The notes below the pieces were generated by a model. It saw only the letters and a program-made list of their open reading frames with translations, was not told the DNA's origin and did no database searches. From an uncultured Oscillospiraceae bacterium (GTDB lineage: Bacteria; Bacillota; Clostridia; Oscillospirales; Oscillospiraceae): 64,000 bases of DNA. Numbering within the stretch: position 1 is the stretch's first letter; the number at the start of each line of letters is the position of its first letter. A program made the position numbers and the translations under genes. The DNA lies in contig CALWXC010000003.1 of NCBI GenBank assembly GCA_944385415.1, positions 124,001 to 188,000 of the forward strand. The letters are read 5' to 3'. Below are positions 17,248 through 26,221 of this stretch, piece after piece.

Positions 17248-17817
17248 TTAAGATGCCATCACTTGCCGGACTACAAAAACAACCGTATCACAGAGGCCAA
17301 CGGCCAGCACCACCCAAAAAACCATGGTGCGGGTCCGGGGTTTCATCCGTCCCACCAGCTTCTCAAACAAGGGCTGTAGCCCATACAGGAACAGCAGACC
17401 GCCCAGGCCGAAGCGGATGGATGGTGACAGAGCAATCCGGCCCTGGAACTGGATTTTATAATCTCTGGCATAGGTCTGCCAGGGCCAGTGTCCCATGGTC
17501 AGCTCACACAGGTATGAGGCCGCCAGCTCGATGGCCGTAGCCACCAGGGCACAGCCCAGGAAAATCACCGGCACCAGCAGCAGTTTTTGCTTCCTGGTTT
17601 TGCCCCGCAGCAGCGGGTACAGGGTAAACAGGAACGTCATTGCTCCCACACCGTACACCGGCAGGTAGGGTCCGAACAGGACGCCCCGGTTGGAGAAGCC
17701 CCAGCGGTACACCACTACCTCCAGAAACACCTCATAGCACCATCCGATGACGCAGTACATCATAAAGTACAGAAAATACCGCTGGAAGTTGTCAGATCTC
17801 CGATTGACCGTTGTCAT
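17248..17817 (-). CDS. PF06541-type integral membrane protein
   Basis: 189 residues, about five membrane segments. It carries the same family marks as the protein at 25-597: MMYCVIGWCYEVFLEVVV and NRGVLFGPYLPVYGVGA. Function is not established. It starts 30 bases after the second ABC exporter gene on the same strand and probably ends the pepF operon. That position hints at a role with the exporter, but this is inference. Confidence 0.75.
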   Translation of the reverse strand: MTTVNRRSDNFQRYFLYFMMYCVIGWCYEVFLEVVVYRWGFSNRGVLFGPYLPVYGVGAMTFLFTLYPLLRGKTRKQKLLLVPVIFLGCALVATAIELAASYLCELTMGHWPWQTYARDYKIQFQGRIALSPSIRFGLGGLLFLYGLQPLFEKLVGRMKPRTRTMVFWVVLAVGLCDTVVFVVRQVMAS

Positions 17818-17846
17818 AAATACGTTTCCTCTCTCAAAATGGGGAT

Positions 17847-19583
17847 TTAGACGGCAAATTGGCTCTCATACAACTGGGCATAGAAGCCCTTGCGGGCCAA
17901 CAGCTCCGCATGATTGCCCTGCTCAATGATGTGGCCGTCCCGCATGACCAGAATCACGTCGGCTTCCCGGATGGTGGACAGCCGATGGGCCACGATAAAG
18001 GCCGTCCGGCCCTCCATGAGCTTCAAAAAGGCCGATTGAATTTTCTGCTCTGTCCGGGTGTCGATGGACGATGTGGCCTCATCGAGAATCAGCATGGGCG
18101 GGCGGCACAGCATGACCCGTGCGATGCACAGCAGCTGCCGCTGACCCTGGGACAGGCTTTCGCCGCCGTTTTCCACCATGGTATCATACCCCTGGGGCAG
18201 CCGACAGATAAAGCTGTGGGCGTGGGCCTGTTTGGCTGCCGCCTCGATTTCCTCCCGGGTGGCGTCGGGCCGCCCCATGGCGATATTCTCGGCAATGGTG
18301 GCCGTCTCCAGCCAGGTGTCCTGGAGCACCATACCGAAGCCCCGGCGCAGTCCGGACCGGGTCAGCTCCCGGATGTCGGTACCATCCACGGCAATGGACC
18401 CGCCGCAGACATCATAAAACCGCATCAGCAGATTGATCAGCGTCGTTTTGCCGCAGCCGGTGGGACCGACAATGGCAATGCGCTGGCCCGGCTGTACCTG
18501 GAGATTCAGGCCGGTAATCAGGGATTGGTCCGGCGTGTAGGAAAATGCCACGTCTCGCAGCTCCACCGCGCCGTCGTAGTGGTCCGGCGTCACGGCGTCG
18601 GGACCGTCCGGCGTCTCCTCCGCTTCATCCAGCAGGTCGAAAATCCGTCCGGCACAGGCTAACGCGTTTTGGAGCTCCGTCACCACGCCGGAAATCTCAT
18701 TGAAGGGCTTTGTATACTGATTGGCATAGCTGAGAAACACGGTCAGCTGGCCCACAGTGATGGCCCCCGTCAAGGCGCTGAATGCGCCGGTGACGCCGAC
18801 GCCGGCATAGACCAGACTGTTGACAAAGCGGGTGGCCGGGTTGGTAATGGAGGAGAAGAAAATAGCCCGCAGGGAATATTTTTTCAATCGCTCGTTGACC
18901 TCGTCGAAGCGCTCCATCACCTGCTCCTGCTGTCCAAAGGCCTGCACCAGTTTGACGCCCCCCACCATTTCCTCAATAAGGGCCGTCTGTTCACCGCGGG
19001 TCACGGACTGCTTGGTGAACATGGCATAGGTCCGTTTGGCAATAAAGGACGCCACCAGCAGAGACAGAGGCGTGACCAGCACCACCACCAGAGTGATGAC
19101 TACATTCACCGACAGCATAAACAAAATGGTGCCCAAAATGGTGATGACACCGGTAAACAGCTGGGTAAAGCCCAGCAGCAAGCCGTCGGAAAGCTGGTCG
19201 GCATCGGCAATGATCCGGCTGACGGTGTCACCGTTGGAATGGCTGTCAAAATACCGGGCGGGCAGGTTTTGCAATTTCCGGAATGCCGCCGCCCGGATAT
19301 CCCGGACGGTACACAGCGTCAGCCGGTTGTTGCACAGACCCATGATCCATTGGCTCAGGGCCGTCAGCGCCGCCACCACAGCAATCTGCATCAAAATGGG
19401 AGCCAGAGCCGCAAAGTCCACGGCTCCCTGTTCCACCAGACAGTCCACGGCGTCGCCGGTCAGAATGGGGATGTACAACGTCAGGGCCACAGTCACCACG
19501 GCCAGAATCAGCGACAGGACCAGCAGCGCACCGTAGGGCCGCAGATAGGTCAGTACACGGCGCAGCGTTTCTTTCTGCTTCAT
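17847..19583 (-). CDS. ABC exporter, permease-ATPase fusion (canonical ATPase half)
   Basis: 578 residues. A six-helix type-1 exporter domain is followed by an ATPase domain with Walker A GPTGCGKTT, signature LSQGQRQ, Walker B LILDEATSSID and switch VAHRLSTI; all catalytic residues are intact. It pairs with the gene before it: the start (ATG 19583) overlaps that stop by ATGA. The open frame runs to 19637, but the conserved MKQKETL start follows an AGGAGGTGGGCGC ribosome site. The substrate is unknown; small molecules, lipids and peptides are all possible for this family. Confidence 0.92.
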   Translation of the reverse strand: MKQKETLRRVLTYLRPYGALLVLSLILAVVTVALTLYIPILTGDAVDCLVEQGAVDFAALAPILMQIAVVAALTALSQWIMGLCNNRLTLCTVRDIRAAAFRKLQNLPARYFDSHSNGDTVSRIIADADQLSDGLLLGFTQLFTGVITILGTILFMLSVNVVITLVVVLVTPLSLLVASFIAKRTYAMFTKQSVTRGEQTALIEEMVGGVKLVQAFGQQEQVMERFDEVNERLKKYSLRAIFFSSITNPATRFVNSLVYAGVGVTGAFSALTGAITVGQLTVFLSYANQYTKPFNEISGVVTELQNALACAGRIFDLLDEAEETPDGPDAVTPDHYDGAVELRDVAFSYTPDQSLITGLNLQVQPGQRIAIVGPTGCGKTTLINLLMRFYDVCGGSIAVDGTDIRELTRSGLRRGFGMVLQDTWLETATIAENIAMGRPDATREEIEAAAKQAHAHSFICRLPQGYDTMVENGGESLSQGQRQLLCIARVMLCRPPMLILDEATSSIDTRTEQKIQSAFLKLMEGRTAFIVAHRLSTIREADVILVMRDGHIIEQGNHAELLARKGFYAQLYESQFAV

Positions 19584-21301
19584 GCGCCCACCTCCTGTTC
19601 CTGCTGGGTGGCGTGGATTTCCCGGTAGACCGGGCACGTCTTCAGCAGCGTCTCATGGGTACCCAGGCCAACGGCCTGGCCGTCCTCCAGCACCAGAATC
19701 TGATCGGCAAACCGGATGGACGAGGTCCGCTGGGAGACGATGAACACCGTGGTATCCTCCAGCTCCCGCAGGGCCTTGCGGAGTTTGGCATCGGTGGCAT
19801 AGTCCAGAGCCGAAGCGCTGTCATCCAGAATCAGAATCTCCGGTCGCCGCACCAGGGCGCGGGCAATGGTCAAACGCTGGCGCTGACCGCCGGAAAAATT
19901 CCGTCCCCCCTGCTCCACCACCGTTTGCAGGCCCAGCTCCTTTTGTCGGACAAACTCCGCCGCCTGAGCCCGCTCCAATGCTTCCCAAAGCTGGTCCTCC
20001 GTGGCCTCCGGGTCGCCCCAGCGCAGATTCTCCGCTATGGTTCCCCGGAACAAATTGGCCTTTTGCGGCACCAGTCCGATACGCTGTCGTAGACTGTCAG
20101 TTATCCACAGTTTTGTGGATAAACCATCGATCAGCACCGCACCGTCAGTTGGATGATAAAATCCAGGAATCAGGTTGATTACCGACGATTTACCGGAGCC
20201 AGTACCGCCAATAATTCCAAAAACACTGTTCTTTACTACGTGAAAGGAAATGTCTTTCAACGCCGGTGCACCGCCGTCGGCATAGGTCAGGGACACATGA
20301 TCGAAAACGACGGAATCCGAACTTTTTTCACCAGTTTGCTGTTCCGTACCCACGGACTCCTCCGGTGTGGAAAGGAGCTGGGCAATGCGGTTGCCGCAGG
20401 CCCAGGACTTGGTGATGTTGATAATCAGATTGGCCATTTTCACCAGTTCCACCAGAATCTGTGACAGGTAGTTGACCAGGGCCACCACCTGGCCCTGGGT
20501 CAGCACACCGCCGTCCACCTCCACCGCGCCGGTTTTCAGCAGCACCACCAGGCCCAGGTTCACCAGAACATAGGTCAGGGGGTTCATGAGGGCGGTAATC
20601 CGCCCCACAAACAGGCCGAAAGACGTCAGCGATTCATTTCGCTGGTCGAAGCGCTCCGTCTCCTGCCACTGGCGTCCAAAGGCCCGCAGGACCCGGACGC
20701 CGGACAGGTTTTCCCGCGTGGCGCCCAGGACCTGATCGAGACGCTGCTGCACCGCCTTATAGCGGGGGATGCTCCACAGCATGATGCCGAAGACCACCAC
20801 CGACAGGGCGGCGATGACCCCCAGGAAAATCCCCGCGGACCGCAGATCGATGGTGCAGGCCATGACCATGGCGCCGAAGACGATAAAGGGCGACCGCAGC
20901 AGCAGCCGCAATGTCAAATTGACGCCGGTCTGCACCTGGTTGATATCGCTGGTCATCCGGGTAATCAGCGTGTCGCTGCCCAGCCGGTCCTGCTGGCTGT
21001 GGGGCAGCCGCTGGATGTGGGCAAAGAGCCGGTGGCGCAGGTCTCCGGCAAAATGGACCGCTGCCTTGGCGGCAAAATACTGGGCAGTGATGGAGCAGGT
21101 CAGACCGATGAGGGCCAGAACCACCAGCAAAATGCCCTGGCGCAGCAGAAAGCCCTTGTCGCCGGTGGCAATGCCCGTATCGATCATGGCCGCCACCACC
21201 AGGGGAACAAACAGTTCAAAGGTGGCTTCCAGCAGCTTGAACAGAGGCCCCAAAATACACTCTTTCGTATAACGTTTCAGATACTTGATCAGACTTCTCA
21301 T
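19580..21301 (-). CDS. ABC exporter, permease-ATPase fusion (degenerate ATPase half)
   Basis: 573 residues with the same domain order as its partner. Walker A GGTGSGKSS and signature FSGGQRQR are normal. The catalytic glutamate after Walker B is Asp (LILDDSASALD), and the switch histidine is Gln (VSQRTSSI). This is the pattern of heterodimeric exporters such as TM287/288 or BmrCD, where one of two ATP sites is inactive. The two genes therefore encode one transporter. Two perfect DnaA-box 9-mers lie inside this gene at 20101-20122. Confidence 0.92.
   Translation of the reverse strand: MRSLIKYLKRYTKECILGPLFKLLEATFELFVPLVVAAMIDTGIATGDKGFLLRQGILLVVLALIGLTCSITAQYFAAKAAVHFAGDLRHRLFAHIQRLPHSQQDRLGSDTLITRMTSDINQVQTGVNLTLRLLLRSPFIVFGAMVMACTIDLRSAGIFLGVIAALSVVVFGIMLWSIPRYKAVQQRLDQVLGATRENLSGVRVLRAFGRQWQETERFDQRNESLTSFGLFVGRITALMNPLTYVLVNLGLVVLLKTGAVEVDGGVLTQGQVVALVNYLSQILVELVKMANLIINITKSWACGNRIAQLLSTPEESVGTEQQTGEKSSDSVVFDHVSLTYADGGAPALKDISFHVVKNSVFGIIGGTGSGKSSVINLIPGFYHPTDGAVLIDGLSTKLWITDSLRQRIGLVPQKANLFRGTIAENLRWGDPEATEDQLWEALERAQAAEFVRQKELGLQTVVEQGGRNFSGGQRQRLTIARALVRRPEILILDDSASALDYATDAKLRKALRELEDTTVFIVSQRTSSIRFADQILVLEDGQAVGLGTHETLLKTCPVYREIHATQQEQEVGA
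20101..20122. other. Inverted pair of perfect DnaA boxes inside an ABC gene
   Basis: TTATCCACA, four bases, then TGTGGATAA: two consensus DnaA 9-mers facing each other within coding sequence. Whether DnaA binds here is unknown. Confidence 0.5.
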
Positions 21302-21304
21302 GGT

Positions 21305-21595
21305 TTACCGCTCCGTGACCTCCTGATGGGATTCCAGCCAGGTGCGGATATCCGCCAGCCCCTGGGCGCTCATGGGGAAGGTCTGCTCCGCCTCAATCTC
21401 ACTCTTTTCGATGCAATACAGCCCGTGCCACAGCTGGCCCAGAATGGTGCTGGCCTCCAGGTCCACCTCTTTGGGCGATTTCATGGACACCTGGGGCGTC
21501 AGCATAAACCGCAGCAGGCCAAAGCTGCCGGAAAACCGGTTGTTATTCTCAAAATAGTGCAGGGTAGGCAGAAAGATTTGTTCGTATTCCTCCAT
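21305..21595 (-). CDS. Small conserved-looking protein of unknown function
   Basis: 96 residues, acidic, no membrane segment or signal peptide; I do not recognise a family. It begins MEEYEQIFLPTLHYFENNNRF and is mostly helical in appearance. It sits between pepF (nine-base gap) and the ABC exporter (three-base gap) on the same strand. This tight packing supports a real, translated gene and an accessory role with the exporter. Confidence 0.65.
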   Translation of the reverse strand: MEEYEQIFLPTLHYFENNNRFSGSFGLLRFMLTPQVSMKSPKEVDLEASTILGQLWHGLYCIEKSEIEAEQTFPMSAQGLADIRTWLESHQEVTER

Positions 21596-21604
21596 ACGCG
21601 CTCT

Positions 21605-23404
21605 TTACGCCTCCAGCAGCTCTTCCATCTCGTCCAACAGCTCGTCGAAGAGGGCCAGCGCCTCCTCCACCGGCGCGGCGGTGGTCATGTCCACACCGGC
21701 GCCCTTGAGCAGATCGATGGGGTCCTTGCTGCACCCGCCGGACAGGAAGTTCAGATAGTCCTTGACCGCCGGTTCCCCTTCCCGCAGAATGCGCCGGGAC
21801 AGGGCGATGGCCGCAGCGTAACCGGTGGCATACTGGAACACGTAATAATTATAGTAGAAGTGGGGAATCCGGGCCCATTCCAGCTCGATCTGCTCATCCA
21901 GCACCATGTCGGGGCCGAAATACCGTTCATTCAGCGCCCGGTACTCCTTGCACAGGGTTTCCGCTGTCAGCGGCGTGCCCTCGGCATTGAGCTGGCCCAT
22001 ACGCAGCTCAAACTCGGCAAACATGGTCTGCCGGTACAGGGTGCTCTTGAACTGCTCCAGGAAATGGTTGATGAGGTAGGCCCGCTCTTTGCGGTCCGTG
22101 GTTTTGGCCAGCAGATGCTCCATCAGCAGCGCTTCATTGCAGGTGGAAGCCACTTCGGCCACAAAGATCACATACTCACAGTAGCGCTGGGGCTGGGTCT
22201 TGTTGGACAGATAGGAATGGATGGCGTGGCCCATCTCATGGGCCAGGGTAAACTGGCTGTCCAGGGTGCCGTTGTAGTTGAGCAGCACATAGGGATGGAC
22301 ATGGGCGCCGGCAGAATACGCACCGGACCGCTTGCCGGGATTTTCATAGACGTCGATCCACCGGTTGTCAAAGCCCTCCCGCAAAATCTTGCGGTATTCC
22401 TCGCCCATGGGCGCCAGGGCTTCATAGACCGTCTCCCGGGCCTCTTCATAGGGGATCTTCCGGCTGACGCCCTCCACCAGCGGCGCATAGACATCGTACA
22501 TGTGCAGCTCGTCCACGCCCAGCAGCTTCTTGCGCAGACGGACATAGCGGTGCATCTTGTCCATATTGCGGTTGACGGCATCGATGAGGTTGTGGTACAC
22601 GGGCACCGGTACCCGGGTTTCATCGAGAGAAGCCTCCAGGGCAGAGCCGTAGTTGCGGGCGTTTGCATAGAATTGCAGCTGCTTCACCTGGCCCGACAGC
22701 ATGGTAGCCACGGTGTTGCGGAACTGACGGAAGGGGGCGTACAGGTTCTGGAAGGCGGACTTCCGCAGTGCACGGTCGCTGCTCTCCATATACTGGCCGT
22801 AGGTGCCCTGGGTCAGAGGATAGGACTTCCCTGCCCCGTCCACGGCATCTTCAAAGGTCAAATCGGCATCACAGAACATGGAGAATGCCGCGTTGGGCGT
22901 CTGGGCCATCTCGCCGGTACCGGCCAGCAGCTTTTCTTCCGCCGCAGAGAGAATATGAGCCCGGCGGCTGCGGAGGTTCTCCAGATACCGGCGGTACAGC
23001 TCCAGCGCCGGTTCGTCATGATAGAACTGTTCCAGCACCGCGTCCTCAATGGCCAGCACCTCCGGCGTCTCAAAGCTGGACGCTGCGGAAGCCTCCACCC
23101 AGACAGAGAGGATGCGGTCCGACATAGCCTGATAGGCCGCCACTCGGGTATCCTCATCGGTGCGGCGCTGGGCATACTCCGCCAGATCGCTGAGCATCCG
23201 GTCCACCCGGTCCTGCAGCTGCAAATAGGCGCAGAGCGTCTGGGCCGATTCCCCCAGCTTCCCGGCGTACTGCGGTACCTTTGCCAGTTCTTTGCGCAGC
23301 TCTTCCAAAGCCTGCTCCCACTGCTGGTCGCTGGCAAACAGATCCTCAATGGCCCAAAGTTCCTCGGGCTTGCGCTGTGTGCGCTCCAACACCTTTGTTT
23401 CCAT
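21605..23404 (-). CDS. pepF: Oligoendopeptidase F (M3 family zinc metallopeptidase)
   Basis: 599 residues. The zinc motif HEMGH lies in LAHEMGHAIHSYLS with the third ligand glutamate about 25 residues on. Family segments such as RYFGPDMVLDEQIELEWARIPHFYYNYYVFQYATGYAAA are present. It cleaves oligopeptides of roughly 7-17 residues in the cytoplasm. ATG 23404 follows GCAGGAGGAACAC; an in-frame ATG seven codons earlier lacks such spacing. It is the first gene of an operon continuing into the ABC exporter. Confidence 0.95.
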   Translation of the reverse strand: METKVLERTQRKPEELWAIEDLFASDQQWEQALEELRKELAKVPQYAGKLGESAQTLCAYLQLQDRVDRMLSDLAEYAQRRTDEDTRVAAYQAMSDRILSVWVEASAASSFETPEVLAIEDAVLEQFYHDEPALELYRRYLENLRSRRAHILSAAEEKLLAGTGEMAQTPNAAFSMFCDADLTFEDAVDGAGKSYPLTQGTYGQYMESSDRALRKSAFQNLYAPFRQFRNTVATMLSGQVKQLQFYANARNYGSALEASLDETRVPVPVYHNLIDAVNRNMDKMHRYVRLRKKLLGVDELHMYDVYAPLVEGVSRKIPYEEARETVYEALAPMGEEYRKILREGFDNRWIDVYENPGKRSGAYSAGAHVHPYVLLNYNGTLDSQFTLAHEMGHAIHSYLSNKTQPQRYCEYVIFVAEVASTCNEALLMEHLLAKTTDRKERAYLINHFLEQFKSTLYRQTMFAEFELRMGQLNAEGTPLTAETLCKEYRALNERYFGPDMVLDEQIELEWARIPHFYYNYYVFQYATGYAAAIALSRRILREGEPAVKDYLNFLSGGCSKDPIDLLKGAGVDMTTAAPVEEALALFDELLDEMEELLEA

Positions 23405-23441
23405 GTTGTGTTCCTCCTGCATCATGAAATTTTTCAGCGCT

Positions 23442-23470
23442 ATTGTACCATGTTTTGCACCGCTTTACAA
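23442..23470 (-). promoter_or_regulatory. Sigma-A promoter of the pepF-exporter operon
   Basis: TTGTAA (23465-23470), 17-base spacer, TACAAT (23442-23447) on the minus strand. Confidence 0.65.
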
Positions 23471-23479
23471 CGGACTCCA

Positions 23480-23515
23480 TTGACATTGGTCTCCAACTAT
23501 GCTACGGTTAACCGT
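23480..23515 (+). promoter_or_regulatory. Promoter and palindrome before the EamA transporter gene
   Basis: TTGACA (23480-23485), 17-base spacer, then TACGGT (23503-23508). The weak -10 box overlaps a perfect 12-base palindrome ACGGTTAACCGT (23504-23515), a possible operator. Confidence 0.45.
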
Positions 23516-23542
23516 GATTTTGCGAAGAAACGGGGAATCTCT

Positions 23543-24430
23543 ATGAAATTACAACGGATCTCCAACGGGCTGCTGATTCTGGCGGCCATGATCTGGGGCG
23601 CTGCCTTTGTGGCCCAGTCCGCCGGTATGGACTATGTGGGGCCGCTGACCTTCCTGGCCTGCCGCAGCGTTTTGGGCAGCGCCGTGCTGCTGCCGGTCAT
23701 TGCGGTTCTCTCTCGCCGGTCCCCTGCCGCACCACCCACCGGTTCCCGGCGGGACCTCTGGCTGGGCGGCAGTTTGTGCGGCGTGATTCTGTTTATCTCC
23801 GCTACCTTGCAGCAGGTGGGGCTTCTGTACACCACCGCCGGAAAATCCGCCTTTGTCACGGCCCTCTATGTGGTACTGGTCCCCCTGTGCAGCGTGCTGC
23901 TGGGCCGCCGGTTTCGGGCCAATCTGTGGATCAGCGCGGTCATTGCCGCCGCGGCCCTCTATCTCCTGTGTTTGAACGAGTCCCTCACCGTGGGGCCCGG
24001 TGAACTGCTGACGCTGGCCTGTGCCCTGTGTTTCGCCATCCACATTCTTATCATCGACCACTTTTCCAGCCGGGTGGACGGTGTAAAGCTGTCCTGCATC
24101 CAGTTTGCCGTCTGCGCGGTGCTGGCCTGGGTGGCCGCGTTCCTGTGGGAGTCCCCCTCCTGGAACGCCATTGTCCAGTGCCGGCTTCCCATCGGATACG
24201 CCGGTATCCTGTCCAGCGGCGTGGCCTTTACCTTACAGATTGTGGCTCAGAAGTACACCAAACCGGCGGTTGCTTCCCTGCTCATGAGTCTGGAATCCTT
24301 TTTTGCCGTTCTCTTTGGCGCGGTGCTGCTCCACGAACGGCTGTCCCTCCGGGAGTATGCGGGCTGCGTTCTGATGTTCGGCGCCATTGTCCTGGCCCAG
24401 CTGCCCGCCCGCAACAAACAAGCCCAGTAA
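23543..24430 (+). CDS. EamA/DMT-family transporter
   Basis: 295 residues with about ten membrane segments and two EamA repeats. Typical motifs are AAMIWGAAFVAQSAGMDYVGPLTFLACRSVLGS near the N-terminus and PAVASLLMSLESFFAVLFGAVLLHERLSLREYAGCVLMFGAIVLAQ near the end. Such proteins move amino acids, nucleosides or other metabolites; the substrate cannot be predicted. The reading frame is open far upstream as a shadow of pepF, but the real start is ATG 23543, behind GGGGAATC. It is transcribed divergently from pepF and alone. Confidence 0.9.
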   Translation: MKLQRISNGLLILAAMIWGAAFVAQSAGMDYVGPLTFLACRSVLGSAVLLPVIAVLSRRSPAAPPTGSRRDLWLGGSLCGVILFISATLQQVGLLYTTAGKSAFVTALYVVLVPLCSVLLGRRFRANLWISAVIAAAALYLLCLNESLTVGPGELLTLACALCFAIHILIIDHFSSRVDGVKLSCIQFAVCAVLAWVAAFLWESPSWNAIVQCRLPIGYAGILSSGVAFTLQIVAQKYTKPAVASLLMSLESFFAVLFGAVLLHERLSLREYAGCVLMFGAIVLAQLPARNKQAQ

Positions 24431-24432
24431 AG

Positions 24433-24464
24433 AACCCGCCTCCAGCTACTGCCGGAGGCGGGTT
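24433..24464 (+). terminator. Terminator of the EamA transporter gene
   Basis: A perfect 11-bp stem (24433-24443 with 24454-24464), ten-base loop, run of T. Confidence 0.85.
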
Positions 24465-24491
24465 TTGCGTCATTCCTATTATATAATGTAT

Positions 24492-24519
24492 AAGAGGCGC
24501 TGCCGAAGCAGCGCCTCTT
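24492..24519 (-). terminator. Hairpin terminator of the BCCT gene
   Basis: A perfect 12-bp stem with a UUCG tetraloop on the minus strand, 10 bases after the BCCT stop codon. The following stretch is A/T-rich rather than a pure T run. Confidence 0.65.
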
Positions 24520-24529
24520 GGACGGAATG

Positions 24530-26167
24530 TTATTTCTTCTTGCTATGAATCCAGGCCTTCAGCTTCTCCATGGTGGGAGACGGAGGCGCACAGGGCTCAC
24601 CGTTGTCGGGAGCGTTGGCGATGGCTTCTTCATATTCAAAGTTGCCCGCCGCGTCTCTGGGACGTTTGGCCATATAGATGATAAAGCCAACAATCATGAC
24701 GATGCCCAGGAACACAATGGGGAAACCAGCGAACGTCTTGACCATCTTGACGCCGTCGATACCACCGGCCAGGGTGAACACCAGAGCGGCAGCAGCGATG
24801 ATGATGCCCCAGAACAGCTTCAGACCGAAGGGAGCTTCCTCATTCTCGGAGCTGTTCTTGATGCTCATGGAAGCGATAGTGGAGATCATGGAGTTGGCCA
24901 GAGTGATAAAAGAAACAGCGATAATCAAGAGCATAAACGCCTTGACGAAGGGTGCAAAGGGTACGCTGTTGAAGGCTTCCAGGGTCATGGCTTCCATGCC
25001 CTTTTCCAGGTAGATGGAGTAGTAGTCCACGCCGCCGTAGAACTGCTGATACAGGACCGTGCCGCCGAAGATGGCGAACCAGATGAAGCCGAACAGGCAG
25101 GGCATGAGCCAGTTGACAACCACGAACTCGCGGAGGGTACGGCCATAGCCCAGACGGACAAAGAACAGACCCATCAGAGGACCGTAGCTCAGCCAGTCAA
25201 CCCACCAGTACTGGTCCCACCACTGGGGCCACAGCTCACTGTCGGGGAACGGAGCGGTAAAGGTCATGGACTCGACGAAGTTGTTGAAGAAGGAGCCCAG
25301 GGACTGGGTCAGCAGGTTGAAGATGTAGGAAGCGGGGCCGCAGATCAGGAGGAACAGCAGCAGGATCACATAGAACCAGGCGTTCTTATCGCCCAGCCAC
25401 ATGATACCGCGGTTCAGGCCGCTGATGGCGGTGGAGGTGTAGGCCGCGAAGATGGCCACGGCCACGATGAAGTAGACGAACTTGGTGGGCTCGATGCCGA
25501 AGACCAGATCCATGCCGGTGGACAGCTGCAAAATGCCGTAGCCCAGGGAACCGGCGACGCCGCCGATGAGGGCAAAGCAGGTCAGCATGTCGACGAATGT
25601 GCCCAGCTTGCCCTTGGCCAGCTTTTCACCCACAACCGGGATCAGGCCGGAAGAGACGTTGTAGGGCTTGCGCATGTTGTGGATGACATAGGCCAGAACG
25701 AGGCCGAAGGCTACATAAATGGCGTAGGGGGTCAGGGTCCAGTGCATAAAGGTGGTACGCATGGCCCAGATGACAGCCTCATTGCTGCCCGGCTCCAGAT
25801 GGAGGCTGGGAGCAGGCTCAAAGGTGAACACCAGAGGCTCGACGGCGCCCCAGAACACGACGCCGGTGCCGATGCCGGCGCAGAGGGAAACGACGAACCA
25901 CTGCCAATAGGACATTTTTGGTTTGGCATTGGGGCCGCCCAGCTTGATTTTGCCGATGGGGTGGAAGATAACCACGGCCACGAAGGCCACAAACAACAGC
26001 ATGGTCAGGCTGACCACCCAGCCCAGGTTGTATTGCAGGACCTCAAAGCCCTTGGTCAGCGTGTCGGTAAAGGGTTGACCGATCGCCAGGGACAAAATGA
26101 TGACCACAATAAAAATCGCGGACGGAACCAGCAGCACCGCTGGCCGCAGTTGGGTTTTCTTTTTCAC
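24530..26167 (-). CDS. BCCT-family transporter with an altered substrate-box motif
   Basis: About 545 residues, 12 membrane segments. Family landmarks: MHWTLTPYAIY, the SSGLIPVVGEK loop and a GYGRTLREF segment after the eighth helix. BCCT proteins import or exchange betaines, carnitine, choline or DMSP. The aromatic-box motif, normally F/Y-W-x-W-W, reads W-W-V-D-W here, so a tryptophan that helps cage the methylated ammonium is Asp (residue 324). A substrate other than a plain trimethylammonium is likely. I place the start at GTG 26167 behind GAGAGGAGAG; ATGs at 26191 and 26188 have no ribosome site. It follows an atypical lyase gene by 54 bases and is probably co-transcribed with it. Confidence 0.9.
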   Translation of the reverse strand: MKKKTQLRPAVLLVPSAIFIVVIILSLAIGQPFTDTLTKGFEVLQYNLGWVVSLTMLLFVAFVAVVIFHPIGKIKLGGPNAKPKMSYWQWFVVSLCAGIGTGVVFWGAVEPLVFTFEPAPSLHLEPGSNEAVIWAMRTTFMHWTLTPYAIYVAFGLVLAYVIHNMRKPYNVSSGLIPVVGEKLAKGKLGTFVDMLTCFALIGGVAGSLGYGILQLSTGMDLVFGIEPTKFVYFIVAVAIFAAYTSTAISGLNRGIMWLGDKNAWFYVILLLFLLICGPASYIFNLLTQSLGSFFNNFVESMTFTAPFPDSELWPQWWDQYWWVDWLSYGPLMGLFFVRLGYGRTLREFVVVNWLMPCLFGFIWFAIFGGTVLYQQFYGGVDYYSIYLEKGMEAMTLEAFNSVPFAPFVKAFMLLIIAVSFITLANSMISTIASMSIKNSSENEEAPFGLKLFWGIIIAAAALVFTLAGGIDGVKMVKTFAGFPIVFLGIVMIVGFIIYMAKRPRDAAGNFEYEEAIANAPDNGEPCAPPSPTMEKLKAWIHSKKK

Positions 26168-26221
26168 AAATAAACTCTCCTCTCTCATCATCCGGCCCGT
26201 CAGCCGGTTGGGATACAGGGG

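Noticed and set aside
20999..24430. An open frame of 1143 codons on the plus strand across the exporter, pepF and the EamA gene
   Set aside because: Only its last 295 codons (from 23543) are a real gene. The rest is antisense to clearly recognised proteins, with low-complexity His/Gln/Gly-rich translation, a known side effect of GC-biased third positions.
24518..26173. Antisense frame of 551 codons opposite the BCCT transporter
   Set aside because: Translation is rich in His, Asp and Gly with no membrane or enzyme features; the minus strand encodes an obvious 12-helix transporter.
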